Assembly: GCF_033842475.1 (NCBI RefSeq)
Contig: NZ_JAWXYB010000018.1
Location: 2,521,001 to 2,585,000 of the forward strand
DNA from: Acidiphilium acidophilum
Lineage (GTDB): Bacteria > Pseudomonadota > Alphaproteobacteria > Acetobacterales > Acetobacteraceae
Reading direction: 5' to 3'
Length of the DNA: 64,000 nucleotides
This document shows positions 1 to 8,950 of this stretch, piece by piece. The notes beneath the pieces are model-generated. The model was not told where the DNA came from and ran no database searches. It was given only the letters and a program-made list of their open reading frames with translations. A program made the position numbers and the translations under genes. Positions within the stretch are counted from its first letter, which is position 1. The number at the start of each line of letters is the position of its first letter.

Positions 1-1368
1 CGGGTCTCGGAGTTCCTCGCTCCCGAGCATTTCGCCGACGCCGTGCATGGGCGGATTTTCGAGGCGATCGCCCGGCGCATCGAAGCCGGGCAACTGGCCG
101 ATCCGGTGACGCTGCGCTCGACCTTCGAACATTCCGGCCTGCTGGATGAAGTCGGCGGTCCCGCCTATCTCGCGCAGCTACTATCGGCCATGGTCGGCAT
201 CATCAATGCCGGGGATTACGGTCGGACGATCTATGATGCCTGGATCAGGCGCCAGCTGATCGATCTCGGCGAAGTGACCGTCAACCGCGCCTTCGGGGCC
301 GAACCCGAACTCGACGGTTCATCGCAGATCGAGGCGGCGGAGCAGGCGCTGTTCGATCTGGCAACTCGCGGCGGCGCCGAAGGCAGCGCGATGAGCTTCG
401 AGACCGCACTCACCATGGCAATCGATACGGCAGCCAAGGCGTTCGAGCGCGACGGCAAGGTGTCGGGACTGACCACCGGACTGACCGACCTCGACAACAA
501 AACCGGCGGCCTCCACCCCTCCGATTTGCTGATTCTCGCCGGACGCCCCGGCATGGGCAAGACCGCTCTGGCGACCAAGATTGCCTACGGTGCGGCCCAG
601 GCTCTCCTGAATGAGGCACGGGTGGATAATGCCAACGCCGAGGCCAAGCAGGCAGTGGTGATTTTTTCGCTCGAAATGAGCGCCGAGCAACTCGCGACCC
701 GCTTGCTCGCCGAAGAAGCGCGGGTTTCCTCGGATCGTATCCGGCGGGGCGAGATCGGCCAGAAGGATTTCGACAATTTTGTCGCCGTGTCACGGCGGAT
801 TTCGCGCCTGCCGCTGGTGATCGACGATACCCCGGCAATCACCCTTTCCGCCATGAGGACGCGCTGCCGTCGACTCAAGCGCACACGCGGGCTTGCGCTC
901 ATCGTGGTCGATTACCTCCAGTTGATGCGACCCGCCGCCGGGACCAAACCGGACAACCGGGTGCTGGAAATCAGCCAGATCACCCAGGGTCTCAAGGCGA
1001 TCGCCAAGGAACTGGTCGTACCGGTGCTGGCCCTGTCGCAGCTGTCGCGCGCCGTCGAATCCCGCGAGGACAAGCGGCCTCAACTGTCCGACCTTCGGGA
1101 GTCGGGCACGATCGAGCAGGATGCTGATGCGGTGATGTTCGTTTATCGCGACGAATACTATCTGCAGATGCGCATGCCCAAGCCGACCGACATGAAGGAC
1201 GCCGATTTCCAGACGGCGTTGGATGACTGGCAACGCAAGATGGAACTGGTTCACAACAAGGCGGAATTGCTGCTTGCCAAGCAGCGACATGGGCCCACCG
1301 GGACGATCCAGTTATTTTTTGAAGCCGAATTTACTCGATTTGCCGATCTGGACACCCAACATGAATAA
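1..1368 (+). CDS. dnaB: Replicative DNA helicase DnaB (5' end cut by window)
   Basis: This is the hexameric helicase that unwinds DNA ahead of the replication fork. The frame is open from base 1, so the N terminus lies outside the window; the GTG at 43 is internal. The rest of the N-terminal primase-interacting domain is followed by the RecA-like C-terminal domain. That domain has a Walker A motif GRPGMGKTA (about base 541), the SLEMSAEQLATRLL block, the VVDYLQLM Walker B region and LSQLSRAVE. No intein interrupts the ATPase motifs, which is a common insertion site in this family. An alanine racemase gene follows after one intervening gene, and dnaB-alr proximity is common in alphaproteobacteria. 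The identification is secure. Confidence 0.97.
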   Translation, partial: RVSEFLAPEHFADAVHGRIFEAIARRIEAGQLADPVTLRSTFEHSGLLDEVGGPAYLAQLLSAMVGIINAGDYGRTIYDAWIRRQLIDLGEVTVNRAFGAEPELDGSSQIEAAEQALFDLATRGGAEGSAMSFETALTMAIDTAAKAFERDGKVSGLTTGLTDLDNKTGGLHPSDLLILAGRPGMGKTALATKIAYGAAQALLNEARVDNANAEAKQAVVIFSLEMSAEQLATRLLAEEARVSSDRIRRGEIGQKDFDNFVAVSRRISRLPLVIDDTPAITLSAMRTRCRRLKRTRGLALIVVDYLQLMRPAAGTKPDNRVLEISQITQGLKAIAKELVVPVLALSQLSRAVESREDKRPQLSDLRESGTIEQDADAVMFVYRDEYYLQMRMPKPTDMKDADFQTALDDWQRKMELVHNKAELLLAKQRHGPTGTIQLFFEAEFTRFADLDTQHE

Positions 1369-1397
1369 TCTCGGATCGGGAAAAAGGACTCCACCCT

Positions 1398-2213
1398 ATG
1401 GCGACAATGATCGGCAACAACGCTTGCGCAGGTTTTTCAGAGGCTGACCGCCTTCTGGTCGATCAGGCGGCCGCCCGCTTCGTCGCCTCGCGCGGTCTGT
1501 TCACCCGCGCGCTCAACCGGGTGGGTCGTACCGCAGGCAGTGCGGTCGAGCGGGCGATCAACTGGATTGCGCCGAATGGTCGGCGCGCGGTCGAGGAATA
1601 TGCCTCTGAAGCCATGTGGTCGCTGCTCAGCGCGTCGCGTTTCGGGCTGGCGGGCAAGCATGTGGGTGTCGCGCCCGAACAGCGTTACCGAAATGCGGTT
1701 GCGGTGAGCGGGGCGCTGTCCGGGTTATCGGGGGGCGTGTTGGGACTTGCCGACATTCCCTTCACGATGACGATGATGTTCCGCTCGATTGCCGAAATCG
1801 CCCGCAGCCATGGCGAGGATCTCGATGATTTCGAAACCCGCCGCGCCTGCCTCGAAGTGTTCGGTTTCGGCACCATCCGTGATGAAAACGAGGATATCGA
1901 GGCGAGCTACTGGGCGGTGCGCGGCGCCATGACCCATGCACCGATCTCGATTTTTCTGCGAACCGTGGCCTCGCGGTTTTCGGTCGTGATGTCCGATCAG
2001 GTGCTGGCCTCGATGGTTCCGGTCGTCGGCGCGGTGGCCGGTGCGGGAGTGAACTACCTGTTCATGGGCTATTTTCAGACGATGGCGCAGGTTCATTTCA
2101 CGCTTCGGTCGCTCGAACGGAAATATGGCGATGCCGAGGCCGTGCGCGCCTGTTTCGATCGACATGTCGAGGAATACCGGCAGCGAAAACATCTGTTTCG
2201 TAATGCCGCCTGA
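1398..2213 (+). CDS. EcsC family protein
   Basis: A 271-residue protein matching the EcsC family, named after a Bacillus gene next to an ABC transporter; its biochemical role is not established. The middle holds a hydrophobic, glycine-rich stretch (about residues 103-133, with GALSGLSGGVLGLADIP). A second hydrophobic segment near residue 205-225 (MVPVVGAVAGAGVNYLFMGY) suggests membrane association. AAGGA lies nine bases before the ATG. It sits between dnaB and alr, all on one strand and 14 bases before alr, so it is probably co-transcribed with them. No catalytic motif is evident. Confidence 0.8.
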   Translation: MATMIGNNACAGFSEADRLLVDQAAARFVASRGLFTRALNRVGRTAGSAVERAINWIAPNGRRAVEEYASEAMWSLLSASRFGLAGKHVGVAPEQRYRNAVAVSGALSGLSGGVLGLADIPFTMTMMFRSIAEIARSHGEDLDDFETRRACLEVFGFGTIRDENEDIEASYWAVRGAMTHAPISIFLRTVASRFSVVMSDQVLASMVPVVGAVAGAGVNYLFMGYFQTMAQVHFTLRSLERKYGDAEAVRACFDRHVEEYRQRKHLFRNAA

Positions 2214-2227
2214 GCCTGCCTGACCGG

Positions 2228-3304
2228 ATGTTTGCGCCGACTCTTACGATCGATGTCGGTGCGGTGATCGCGAACTGGTCGCGTCTCGCCGCACGCCACG
2301 CCGGCGAGACCGCCGCCGTATTGAAGGCGGATGCCTACGGTCTTGGTGCGGCCCTGATTGGACCCGCTCTTGCACAAGCCGGATGCCGACGATTTTTCGT
2401 CGCGACCGCAGATGAAGGCGCTGCACTCCGTAGCGTGCTGCCAACCGCATGGATCGCGGTGCTGAACGGATGTCCGCCGGGTGCCGAACGCGATTTCGCC
2501 GGCCATAGCCTGATCCCCGCTTTGAACTCCCTGGCCGACGCAATCCGGTGGAGTGATGCCGCGCATAAATCGGACAGGCGGTTTCCGGCTCTGCTTCACG
2601 TGGACACCGGGATGAACCGCCTCGGAGTCGACAGCGCCGATCTCGCCCGGCTTGTTACCGAACCGGAGCGTATTGGAGGCGCTTCCCTGCAATACGTCAT
2701 GAGTCACCTCATTTCGGCGGAACGCCCCGAAGCTGCCGAAACAGAAATCCAGGCCAAACGCTTCGCAGCAGTGGCTGCTTCGTTTCCAGGACTCAGAACG
2801 AGTTTTGCGAACTCTGCGGGGCTGTTTCTCGGCCCGGATTTCGCCTCCGATCTCGCACGTCCGGGGATCGCGCTGTACGGTGGTAATCCGACACCGGGCT
2901 CGGCCAATCCGATGCGTCCCGTCGTCCATCTCGCAGCTCCGATCGTGCAGGTTCGGGCCATCGAGGCCGGAGAGACGGTCGGCTATGATGCGAGCTGGCA
3001 GGCAATGCGCCCCTCCCGGATCGCCACTATCGCAGTCGGTTACGCCGACGGCATGCCCCGGGCCTTGGCCGGCCGCCTTGTTGCACAGCATCAGGGCCGC
3101 GGCATTCGGTCCGTCGGCCGGATCTCGATGGATCTGATGACATTCGATGTCACCGATTATCCGGATATCTTGGTGGGCGACGCTATCGAGTTGATCGGCC
3201 CCAACCACGGAATCGACGACATCGCGACCGAAGCCGGCACGATCGGCTACGAGATTCTGACCAGCCTGGGGCGCCGCTATCGGCGCGTCGCAAAATCGGT
3301 ATAA
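2228..3304 (+). CDS. alr: Alanine racemase
   Basis: A PLP enzyme converting L-alanine to D-alanine for peptidoglycan. It is 358 residues, usual for the family. The PLP lysine is K33 in VLKADAYGLG. The opposing catalytic tyrosine is likely Y253 in GYDASWQ. The segments HVDTGMNRLG and VGYADGMPR are also typical. The N-terminal TIM barrel is followed by the C-terminal beta domain (about residue 235 onward). It is eight bases upstream of the MlaE-type permease gene, which suggests one transcript linking wall-precursor and envelope-lipid genes. Confidence 0.95.
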   Translation: MFAPTLTIDVGAVIANWSRLAARHAGETAAVLKADAYGLGAALIGPALAQAGCRRFFVATADEGAALRSVLPTAWIAVLNGCPPGAERDFAGHSLIPALNSLADAIRWSDAAHKSDRRFPALLHVDTGMNRLGVDSADLARLVTEPERIGGASLQYVMSHLISAERPEAAETEIQAKRFAAVAASFPGLRTSFANSAGLFLGPDFASDLARPGIALYGGNPTPGSANPMRPVVHLAAPIVQVRAIEAGETVGYDASWQAMRPSRIATIAVGYADGMPRALAGRLVAQHQGRGIRSVGRISMDLMTFDVTDYPDILVGDAIELIGPNHGIDDIATEAGTIGYEILTSLGRRYRRVAKSV

Positions 3305-3311
3305 TCAACAC

Positions 3312-4097
3312 ATGAACCTCGTGCTCGATCCGGTGGCCACGCTCGGCCGATTTGTCCTTTCCATCATCACTCTGCTTGGCGAACTGGCGATATTCACTGT
3401 CGCGGCGCTGGCAGGTTTATTTCGCCCGCCATTCTATTTGCGTAATTTCGGGCGGGCCTTGATGGAGATCGGTTTTTTCAGCCTGCCCGTGGTGGCCCTG
3501 ACCGCTGTGTTCACGGGTATGGTACTGGCACTGCAGAGCTATGTCGGGTTCTCCCGGTTCGACAGTTCGAGTGTAATCGCAAGCGTCGTCGTCTTGTCGC
3601 TTACGCGGGAACTCGGACCGGTTTTGGCCGGGTTGATGGTTGCCGGCCGCGCCGGTTCCGCCATGGCAGCCGAACTGGGGACCATGCGCGTCACCGACCA
3701 GATCGATGCGCTCTCGACGCTTTCGACCGATCCGATGCGCTACCTTGTGACACCACGACTCCTCGCCGGCGTGATCGCGCTGCCGTTGCTGGTTGTCGTC
3801 GCCGATATTCTGGGGGTGGCAGGCGGCTTTCTGGTATCAACGGTACGGCTCGGCTTCGACCCGACCGCGTATCTACAGGATACGTTGAGCTATCTTAAAG
3901 CGGCGGACGTGGTTTCGGGATTGATCAAATCAGCCGTGTTCGGCTTCATCATCGCGTTGATGGGATGTTTCCATGGCTATCGCTCACGCGGCGGTGCGCA
4001 AGGCGTCGGCGGCGCAACCACTGCCGCCGTGGTCTCCGCTTCCATCATGATCCTTGCTTTCGATTATGTCTTGACCCAGGCCTTCTTCACCCCCTGA
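3312..4097 (+). CDS. mlaE: MlaE family lipid ABC transporter permease
   Basis: Inner-membrane permease of a phospholipid transporter that keeps outer-membrane lipid asymmetry. The 261 residues are almost wholly hydrophobic, with five or so membrane segments. Family hallmarks are the LTRELGPVLAGLMVAGRAGSAMAAELGTM region (residues 97-125), where the helix contacting the ATPase lies, and the following DQIDAL. It pairs with the ATPase gene 100 bases downstream. The MCE protein MlaD, the periplasmic MlaC and the STAS protein MlaB are not adjacent in this window and must be elsewhere if the complex is complete. The family is certain; the substrate is inferred. Confidence 0.92.
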   Translation: MNLVLDPVATLGRFVLSIITLLGELAIFTVAALAGLFRPPFYLRNFGRALMEIGFFSLPVVALTAVFTGMVLALQSYVGFSRFDSSSVIASVVVLSLTRELGPVLAGLMVAGRAGSAMAAELGTMRVTDQIDALSTLSTDPMRYLVTPRLLAGVIALPLLVVVADILGVAGGFLVSTVRLGFDPTAYLQDTLSYLKAADVVSGLIKSAVFGFIIALMGCFHGYRSRGGAQGVGGATTAAVVSASIMILAFDYVLTQAFFTP

Positions 4098-4197
4098 GCA
4101 TAATCATCATCGACGGCGATCAACCCATCTTTATGGCGCTCATGCGACGATCGCGTCGGCGCGCACCGGACATCAAACTGGAGGCGTCAGTCGCGCC

Positions 4198-4983
4198 ATG
4201 AGCCAATCCCCCGCAAATCAACCAAAAATTCGCATCCGCGGCCTGAAAAAGGCATTCGGTGCCAAACGCGTGCTCGACGGCATCGACCTCGATGTAATGC
4301 CGGGGACCGGCATGGTTATCATCGGCGGGTCCGGCACGGGAAAATCCGTGCTTCTGAAATGCATTCTGGGCATGATCCGGCCGGATGCGGGTGAAATCCT
4401 GATCGACGGCGAAGACGTCTTGAAGGCAAAGCCGGCGCGTGCCCGGGTATTGCGTGATCAGATCGGCATGTTGTTTCAGAACGGCGCCTTGTTCGATAGT
4501 CGCACGGTATGGGAGAACGTTGCGTTCGGGCTTCTGGCCCGGGGCAAGGTGACCCGTTCGGAAGCGCGTACTGTCGCGGCACGAGTGCTCTCACAAGTCG
4601 GGCTCGATGCGAGTGTGGGCGATCTTTCCCCCGCCGAACTCTCGGGCGGCATGCAGAAGCGGGTTGCCCTCGCCCGTGCGATCGCAGCCGAACCCTCGAT
4701 CATGTTTTTCGACGAACCGACCACCGGTCTCGACCCGATCATGGGCGCGGTGATCGACGGCCTGATCGTCGATTGCGTCAAGCGCCTTGGATCCACCTCG
4801 ATTGCAATCACCCATGACATGGCGAGCGCGGCTCGGATTGGCGATCGGATCGCCATGCTGCTCGACGGTAAATTGATCTGGCAAGGCGATGCCGCGTCGG
4901 TGATGAACAGCGGCAACCCCATGGTCGACCAATTCGTTCACGGCCGTAGTGAGGGGCCGATAAAGATGGCGTTGCGAAAGTGA
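4198..4983 (+). CDS. mlaF: MlaF family ABC transporter ATP-binding protein
   Basis: Cytoplasmic ATPase partner of the MlaE-type permease. The 261 residues show Walker A GGSGTGKS (43-50), the Q-loop MLFQNGALFDS, the signature LSGGMQKRVALARAI, Walker B IMFFDEPTTGLDP and the switch histidine in AITHDM. A GGAGG ribosome site lies 15 bases before the ATG. The gene is followed by a strong hairpin terminator, so the dnaB-EcsC-alr-mlaEF run probably ends here. Confidence 0.93.
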   Translation: MSQSPANQPKIRIRGLKKAFGAKRVLDGIDLDVMPGTGMVIIGGSGTGKSVLLKCILGMIRPDAGEILIDGEDVLKAKPARARVLRDQIGMLFQNGALFDSRTVWENVAFGLLARGKVTRSEARTVAARVLSQVGLDASVGDLSPAELSGGMQKRVALARAIAAEPSIMFFDEPTTGLDPIMGAVIDGLIVDCVKRLGSTSIAITHDMASAARIGDRIAMLLDGKLIWQGDAASVMNSGNPMVDQFVHGRSEGPIKMALRK

Positions 4984-5023
4984 TGATACGGGGCGAAACC
5001 TATCGACGCGTTGATCCGTGACC

Positions 5024-5054
5024 AAAAAAAACCCGGGACGATGTCCCGGGTTTT
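5024..5054. terminator. Bidirectional intrinsic terminator
   Basis: A perfect stem CCCGGGAC (5032-5039) / GTCCCGGG (5043-5050) with loop GAT, flanked by eight A on the left and four T on the right. Read on the minus strand the hairpin is followed by eight U, so it is strongest for the minus-strand gene ending at 5077. On the plus strand it can also stop transcription from mlaF. Confidence 0.9.
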
Positions 5055-5076
5055 GCCGTTATATCGATTGCAGATA

Positions 5077-6297
5077 TCAGGCGATCGAACTCGTACCGAT
5101 CGAGCCTTGGATGCTTGCCGCAGAAACACCGGTCAGGGTGATGTGCGTACCGTCGCTCAGAGTGACCAACGCTCCCGGCGAGCCACTTGTGGTAACCTGA
5201 GTGATCGCGGCAATGTTGGTGCCGTCGACCGCGAACAGTTGACTGGTCTTGCCGAAATTCGTGATCACGTCGTTGCCGCCGGAATTGCCGGAGGTTCCGA
5301 AGAAAAAGATGTTCGACGAACCCGTCATGGTCGAGCCGGTCATGGTTGCCGAACCAGTCGACCCGAAGAAATACTGGGTGTCCTTACCGGAACCCATCAT
5401 GACGTCCGTTCCGCTGCCCGCGGCGAAAAGGTTGGTGCCCGTAACCGACGTCGCCATAAGCGTCTCATTGCCCGAACCGGCGAAGAGATAATTGGCACCA
5501 CTCGAGCTTGTCGCGCCACCGCCGCCGGCCACCAATGTGTCATTGTTGCCGCCGCCGACAAGGAAGACGCTGCCGTTGCCGCCGACCAGCGAGTTACTGC
5601 CGGAGGTACCGCCGATGAACGTGCCGCCGCCGTTACCGCCAAATACCGTGGCCTTACCAGCACCGGCATTCATTGAGCCGGCAACCGACCCGTTGATGAA
5701 ATCGACACTGCCGGCATAGCCGGTCGGTGTTCCCGCGTAGACTGAGGCAGAACCTGTCGCGACGACCGTGTTCGAACCGGCATATGTTTTGACGGTATCC
5801 TCACCGGCGCTGACCGTAACGGCAGTGTTACCGAGCATATTGATTGTATCAGTCCCACCGGCCGCGACAACACTGTTCTTACCAGTGCCGGTGAAGAGAT
5901 CGACGTTACTCGATGCCCCGAGAAGATAATTGGCGTTAGTTGCGCCACTGCCATTGAGCGTCAATGCGCCGGGAGCCTGCACCACAACTGAACTGTAGAT
6001 ACTCGATACACCGACGACATTCGAAACCGAACCCGCCGTCGTTGCCCCCACCGAATCGGTGTTGGACAGGACGAGGAGATTGCCGGTGCCGGAAACCGTG
6101 GAGCCGTAGACCGAACCATTCGCGAGATCACTGTTGGTCAGACCTTCAGTTCCACCAACTACGCTGAGACTGAGAGCACTCAGCGACGATTGCAGGCTGG
6201 TCAATGCAGACGTCGAAAGGCCCGACACCGGGACACTGACAGTGCCTGAAATCGTCGTGTTGTTGACACCGCCTACAACCGTAACGGAACTACTCAT
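5077..6297 (-). CDS. Glycine/serine/threonine-rich beta-repeat protein, RTX-like C terminus
   Basis: A 406-residue low-complexity protein with many short Gly-rich turns (for example SLVGGNGSVFLVGGG, ANYLFAGSGNETLMA, TNLFAAGSGTDVMMG) that should fold as a beta-helix. The tail GGNDVITNFG followed by a DGT/VTLSDGTHITLTG segment resembles the C-terminal end of serralysin/RTX proteins exported by type I secretion. Most repeats lack the Asp positions of calcium-binding GGxGxDxUx nonapeptides. There is almost no Lys or Arg and no N-terminal signal peptide, consistent with a C-terminal export signal. No type I exporter is nearby. A secreted or surface structural protein is the best guess; its function is unknown. 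Confidence 0.7.
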   Translation of the reverse strand: MSSSVTVVGGVNNTTISGTVSVPVSGLSTSALTSLQSSLSALSLSVVGGTEGLTNSDLANGSVYGSTVSGTGNLLVLSNTDSVGATTAGSVSNVVGVSSIYSSVVVQAPGALTLNGSGATNANYLLGASSNVDLFTGTGKNSVVAAGGTDTINMLGNTAVTVSAGEDTVKTYAGSNTVVATGSASVYAGTPTGYAGSVDFINGSVAGSMNAGAGKATVFGGNGGGTFIGGTSGSNSLVGGNGSVFLVGGGNNDTLVAGGGGATSSSGANYLFAGSGNETLMATSVTGTNLFAAGSGTDVMMGSGKDTQYFFGSTGSATMTGSTMTGSSNIFFFGTSGNSGGNDVITNFGKTSQLFAVDGTNIAAITQVTTSGSPGALVTLSDGTHITLTGVSAASIQGSIGTSSIA

Positions 6298-6526
6298 CGG
6301 GAAGCCTCCAAAAACTTAATTTATGGTTTCCAGATAACTGACCCGATGCTGCAAAGCAAGGAAAACTTCACGGTCATTTATTAACTTCTGATGGCACCCA
6401 GACTAACCAGCACCAGAAAACCGCAATATATGCCTCATTTTCGGGCAACCCCTTGCCGGTAACGGAAAGCCTCCCTTCCAGATCATTACGTTTCCTGCAG
6501 CGCACAATCGGGTTCGATAGTCGGCC

Positions 6527-6552
6527 AGAGTTAGTGCAGATTCCCTAACTCT
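6527..6552. repeat. Inverted repeat in the intergenic region 6298-6595
   Basis: AGAGTTAG (6527-6534) and CTAACTCT (6545-6552) form a perfect 8-bp inverted repeat with a 10-base spacer. It lies 43 bases past the stop of the oxidoreductase gene and upstream of the repeat-protein gene. There is no U tract, so an operator or structured 5' leader is more likely than a terminator. The element TCCCTAACT recurs at 6593-6601. The rest of this 298-base gap is comparatively AT-rich and shows no gene. Confidence 0.4.
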
Positions 6553-6595
6553 CGCGCAAAAGTCTCCGATTTTAATGATCCGGACCCAATTCTCC

Positions 6596-7597
6596 CTAAC
6601 TGATTTTTAGAATAATTTTGCCGACGTGAGAGCTATTTTCCATCACTTGATGCATTTTTGATACACTCTCCCACGAAGCAGTTTCCGCTATGACGGGTCG
6701 GACGCGGCCTGCCTCCAACCACGGCCACACGGTTTCGTGAAGTTGGGTCGCAATCGCCGCTTTTTCCGCAGCGGTACGGGGCCGCATCGTCGATCCCGTG
6801 ACGGTGAGCCGCTTGATCATGATCGGCAGCAGGTCGAACTCCTGCGCCACGTTTCCCTGCATGAACGCAATCTGCACCAGCCTGCCGTCCCGCTTGAGGG
6901 CGGAAAGATTGCGCTGCGCATAAGGCGCACCGACCATGTCGAGGATCACATCGACTCCGGCTCCCTGGGTCATTTCCTTGATGTCGGACAGGAAATCAGC
7001 CTCCCGATAATTGATGGCGCCAGTCGCACCCAATTCGAGGCAGGCTGCGCACTTCGCACCCGATCCGGCGGTTGCGTACATCTCCGCGCCGAAGGCGACG
7101 CCCAGTTGAATTGCAGTCACGCCAATCCCGGACGTTCCGCCGTGAACCAGAACCGTCTCTCCGGGCGCGAGTCGTCCGAGTTGGAACAAATTGGCCCAAA
7201 CGGTAAAGAAAGTCTCGGGAAGAGAGGCCGCCTGAACCGCATCGAAGCCAGCGGGCCAAGGCAGGCACTGTCCAGCCGGCACGGCGACAAATTCGGCATA
7301 TCCGCCGCCATTGCACAGAGCCGTGACATGATCGCCGCGATTCCAGGTCGTAACCCCTGGCCCACAGGCCACCACCTCCCCGGCAACCTCCAGTCCAAGA
7401 ATGGGGCTCGCACCGGGCGGCGGTGGATAAGCACCTTTCCGTTGCTGGATGTCAGGTCGGTTCACCCCGGCAGCCGCCACCTTGATGAGGATTTCGTCGG
7501 ACTGCAGCGAAGGCACCGGCCCGGTGGTCAGATACAGCACGTCCGGACCGCCTGGTTGATTGAAGGTGATATGACGCATCTCGGCGGGAATGCTCAT
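6596..7597 (-). CDS. NAD(P)H:quinone oxidoreductase, zinc-type MDR family
   Basis: A 333-residue medium-chain dehydrogenase/reductase of the quinone oxidoreductase (QOR/PIG3) group, expected to reduce quinones or enals with NADPH. The N-terminal GroES-like domain (MRHITFNQPGGPDVL, then VNRPDIQQRKG) is followed by a Rossmann domain with VHGGTSGIGVTAIQLG, the AxxGxxG-like nucleotide site. The catalytic zinc cysteines and histidines of true alcohol dehydrogenases are absent, as usual for QOR. CAGGAG lies seven bases before the ATG. It is divergent from the binding-protein gene at 7688. Confidence 0.9.
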   Translation of the reverse strand: MSIPAEMRHITFNQPGGPDVLYLTTGPVPSLQSDEILIKVAAAGVNRPDIQQRKGAYPPPPGASPILGLEVAGEVVACGPGVTTWNRGDHVTALCNGGGYAEFVAVPAGQCLPWPAGFDAVQAASLPETFFTVWANLFQLGRLAPGETVLVHGGTSGIGVTAIQLGVAFGAEMYATAGSGAKCAACLELGATGAINYREADFLSDIKEMTQGAGVDVILDMVGAPYAQRNLSALKRDGRLVQIAFMQGNVAQEFDLLPIMIKRLTVTGSTMRPRTAAEKAAIATQLHETVWPWLEAGRVRPVIAETASWESVSKMHQVMENSSHVGKIILKIS

Positions 7598-7687
7598 GGC
7601 GGGGCTCCTGATTCATGATAATGCGCGAAACGACCGGCACGGGTCGGCACCCATCGCTCTCGCGAACACACTCTATATATAGGCAGC

Positions 7688-8920
7688 ATGACCGCGCCAC
7701 CGCCCCCACATTCACCTTACGGTTCCCGGCTCGATCGTCGCTCTCTGATCGGTGCGGGGTTTGCCGGTCTCGCTGCCGTAGCGGTCTCCCCGGAGAGCGC
7801 GATCGCCGCCGGTGGCGCAAAGGCTCCGTCGCCCCCGTCTCAACCAACCCTCTGCGGATTGTTTCCCAGTTCAGGTCCGGAAGCGCTTGCAGGTGACGAG
7901 GCGTGGCGCGGCGTGACTCTTGCCCTCGATACCGCCAATCGGTCTCGGCCGAACCCTATCCGGCTGATCCGCGCCGACGCGGCGGACCCCACGAAGAGCA
8001 TCGCTGCCCTGGCAGCCTCAACCCCGCCGACCGCCTGCCTCGGGACAATGTCCTCATCCCGCTCTTTTGCAGCGACGGCGGCTGCGGAACTTGCGAACAT
8101 CCCCTACGTCGAACTCGATGCGCCAGCCGATGCGATCACCACACGCGGGTTCAAAATGCTCCATCGGACGGGGCTTACGACGACCGATCTCGCAATTCGT
8201 ACCGTTGCAGCAATTACGGGCCTGCTGGCGCCGGCATGGCATCGCGCCCCTGGGACGCTGCGCGTGGCACTCCTGTTCGATGACGGTGCTACCGATGGGG
8301 CCTTTGCCGCATCTATGCTCGCCCAGGCGAAGCAGGCGAAGCTCCCGGTCCTGCTCGTGATGGGATATGCTTCGGACAAGCTGGACCTTTCCAATCAGGT
8401 CGAGCGGATGCAGCGCGCCCAAATCGACTTACTGATCCATGCCGGGCAACCGGAGCACGTCATACTGCTTTACGAAGCCTTGGCGATCGCGGCATGGCGA
8501 CCGCGCATGATCATCGGCGCCGGAAGCGGGTATGGCATGTCGGCAATCGGTGATGCTCTTGGTCATCGCATCGAGCACACCATGGTCGTCGATGCACCGC
8601 TTTATGATAAACCCGCGCAGGCGATTTTGCGGGCATACCGCGATCGCTATGCAACGCCGCCGCACAGCAGCATCAGCCTCACGACTTACGTGGGGACCAT
8701 GCTCGTCATTACCGCCCTCGATCAGGGCCGGAGTCTTGGAGCGGCACTGACCGCACTCAAACGCAAGCGCGGTGCGTTGGCGAACGGTTGGGGGGTCGAT
8801 TTCGATGCCGACGGCCAAAACCGCGCGAGCTTCGCCACGCTGCAGCAATGGCGATCTGGAGCGTTGGTCACGATCGATCCGTCGATCGAAGGTGCGAAAG
8901 CTCCGCGCACGTCGCTATGA
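7688..8920 (+). CDS. Tat-exported periplasmic binding protein (Leu/Ile/Val-binding fold)
   Basis: A 410-residue protein with a Tat-like leader: RLDRRSLIGAGFAGLAAVAV, then a probable Ala-X-Ala cleavage near SAIAAGG (residue 40). The mature part resembles type 1 periplasmic binding proteins of the branched-chain amino acid or penicillin-binding-protein-activator type: LCGLFPSSGPEALAGDEAWRG at the start, a GTMSSSRSFAATAAAE ligand-binding segment, and LLFDDGATDGAFAASML at the hinge. No permease or ATPase genes flank it, so it could be a sensor or an orphan solute-binding protein. A TATATATA stretch lies just upstream of the ATG. Ligand unknown. Confidence 0.75.
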   Translation: MTAPPPPHSPYGSRLDRRSLIGAGFAGLAAVAVSPESAIAAGGAKAPSPPSQPTLCGLFPSSGPEALAGDEAWRGVTLALDTANRSRPNPIRLIRADAADPTKSIAALAASTPPTACLGTMSSSRSFAATAAAELANIPYVELDAPADAITTRGFKMLHRTGLTTTDLAIRTVAAITGLLAPAWHRAPGTLRVALLFDDGATDGAFAASMLAQAKQAKLPVLLVMGYASDKLDLSNQVERMQRAQIDLLIHAGQPEHVILLYEALAIAAWRPRMIIGAGSGYGMSAIGDALGHRIEHTMVVDAPLYDKPAQAILRAYRDRYATPPHSSISLTTYVGTMLVITALDQGRSLGAALTALKRKRGALANGWGVDFDADGQNRASFATLQQWRSGALVTIDPSIEGAKAPRTSL

Positions 8921-8950
8921 CGCAGGAGGCGACGAGCCCGACGACTCCGG

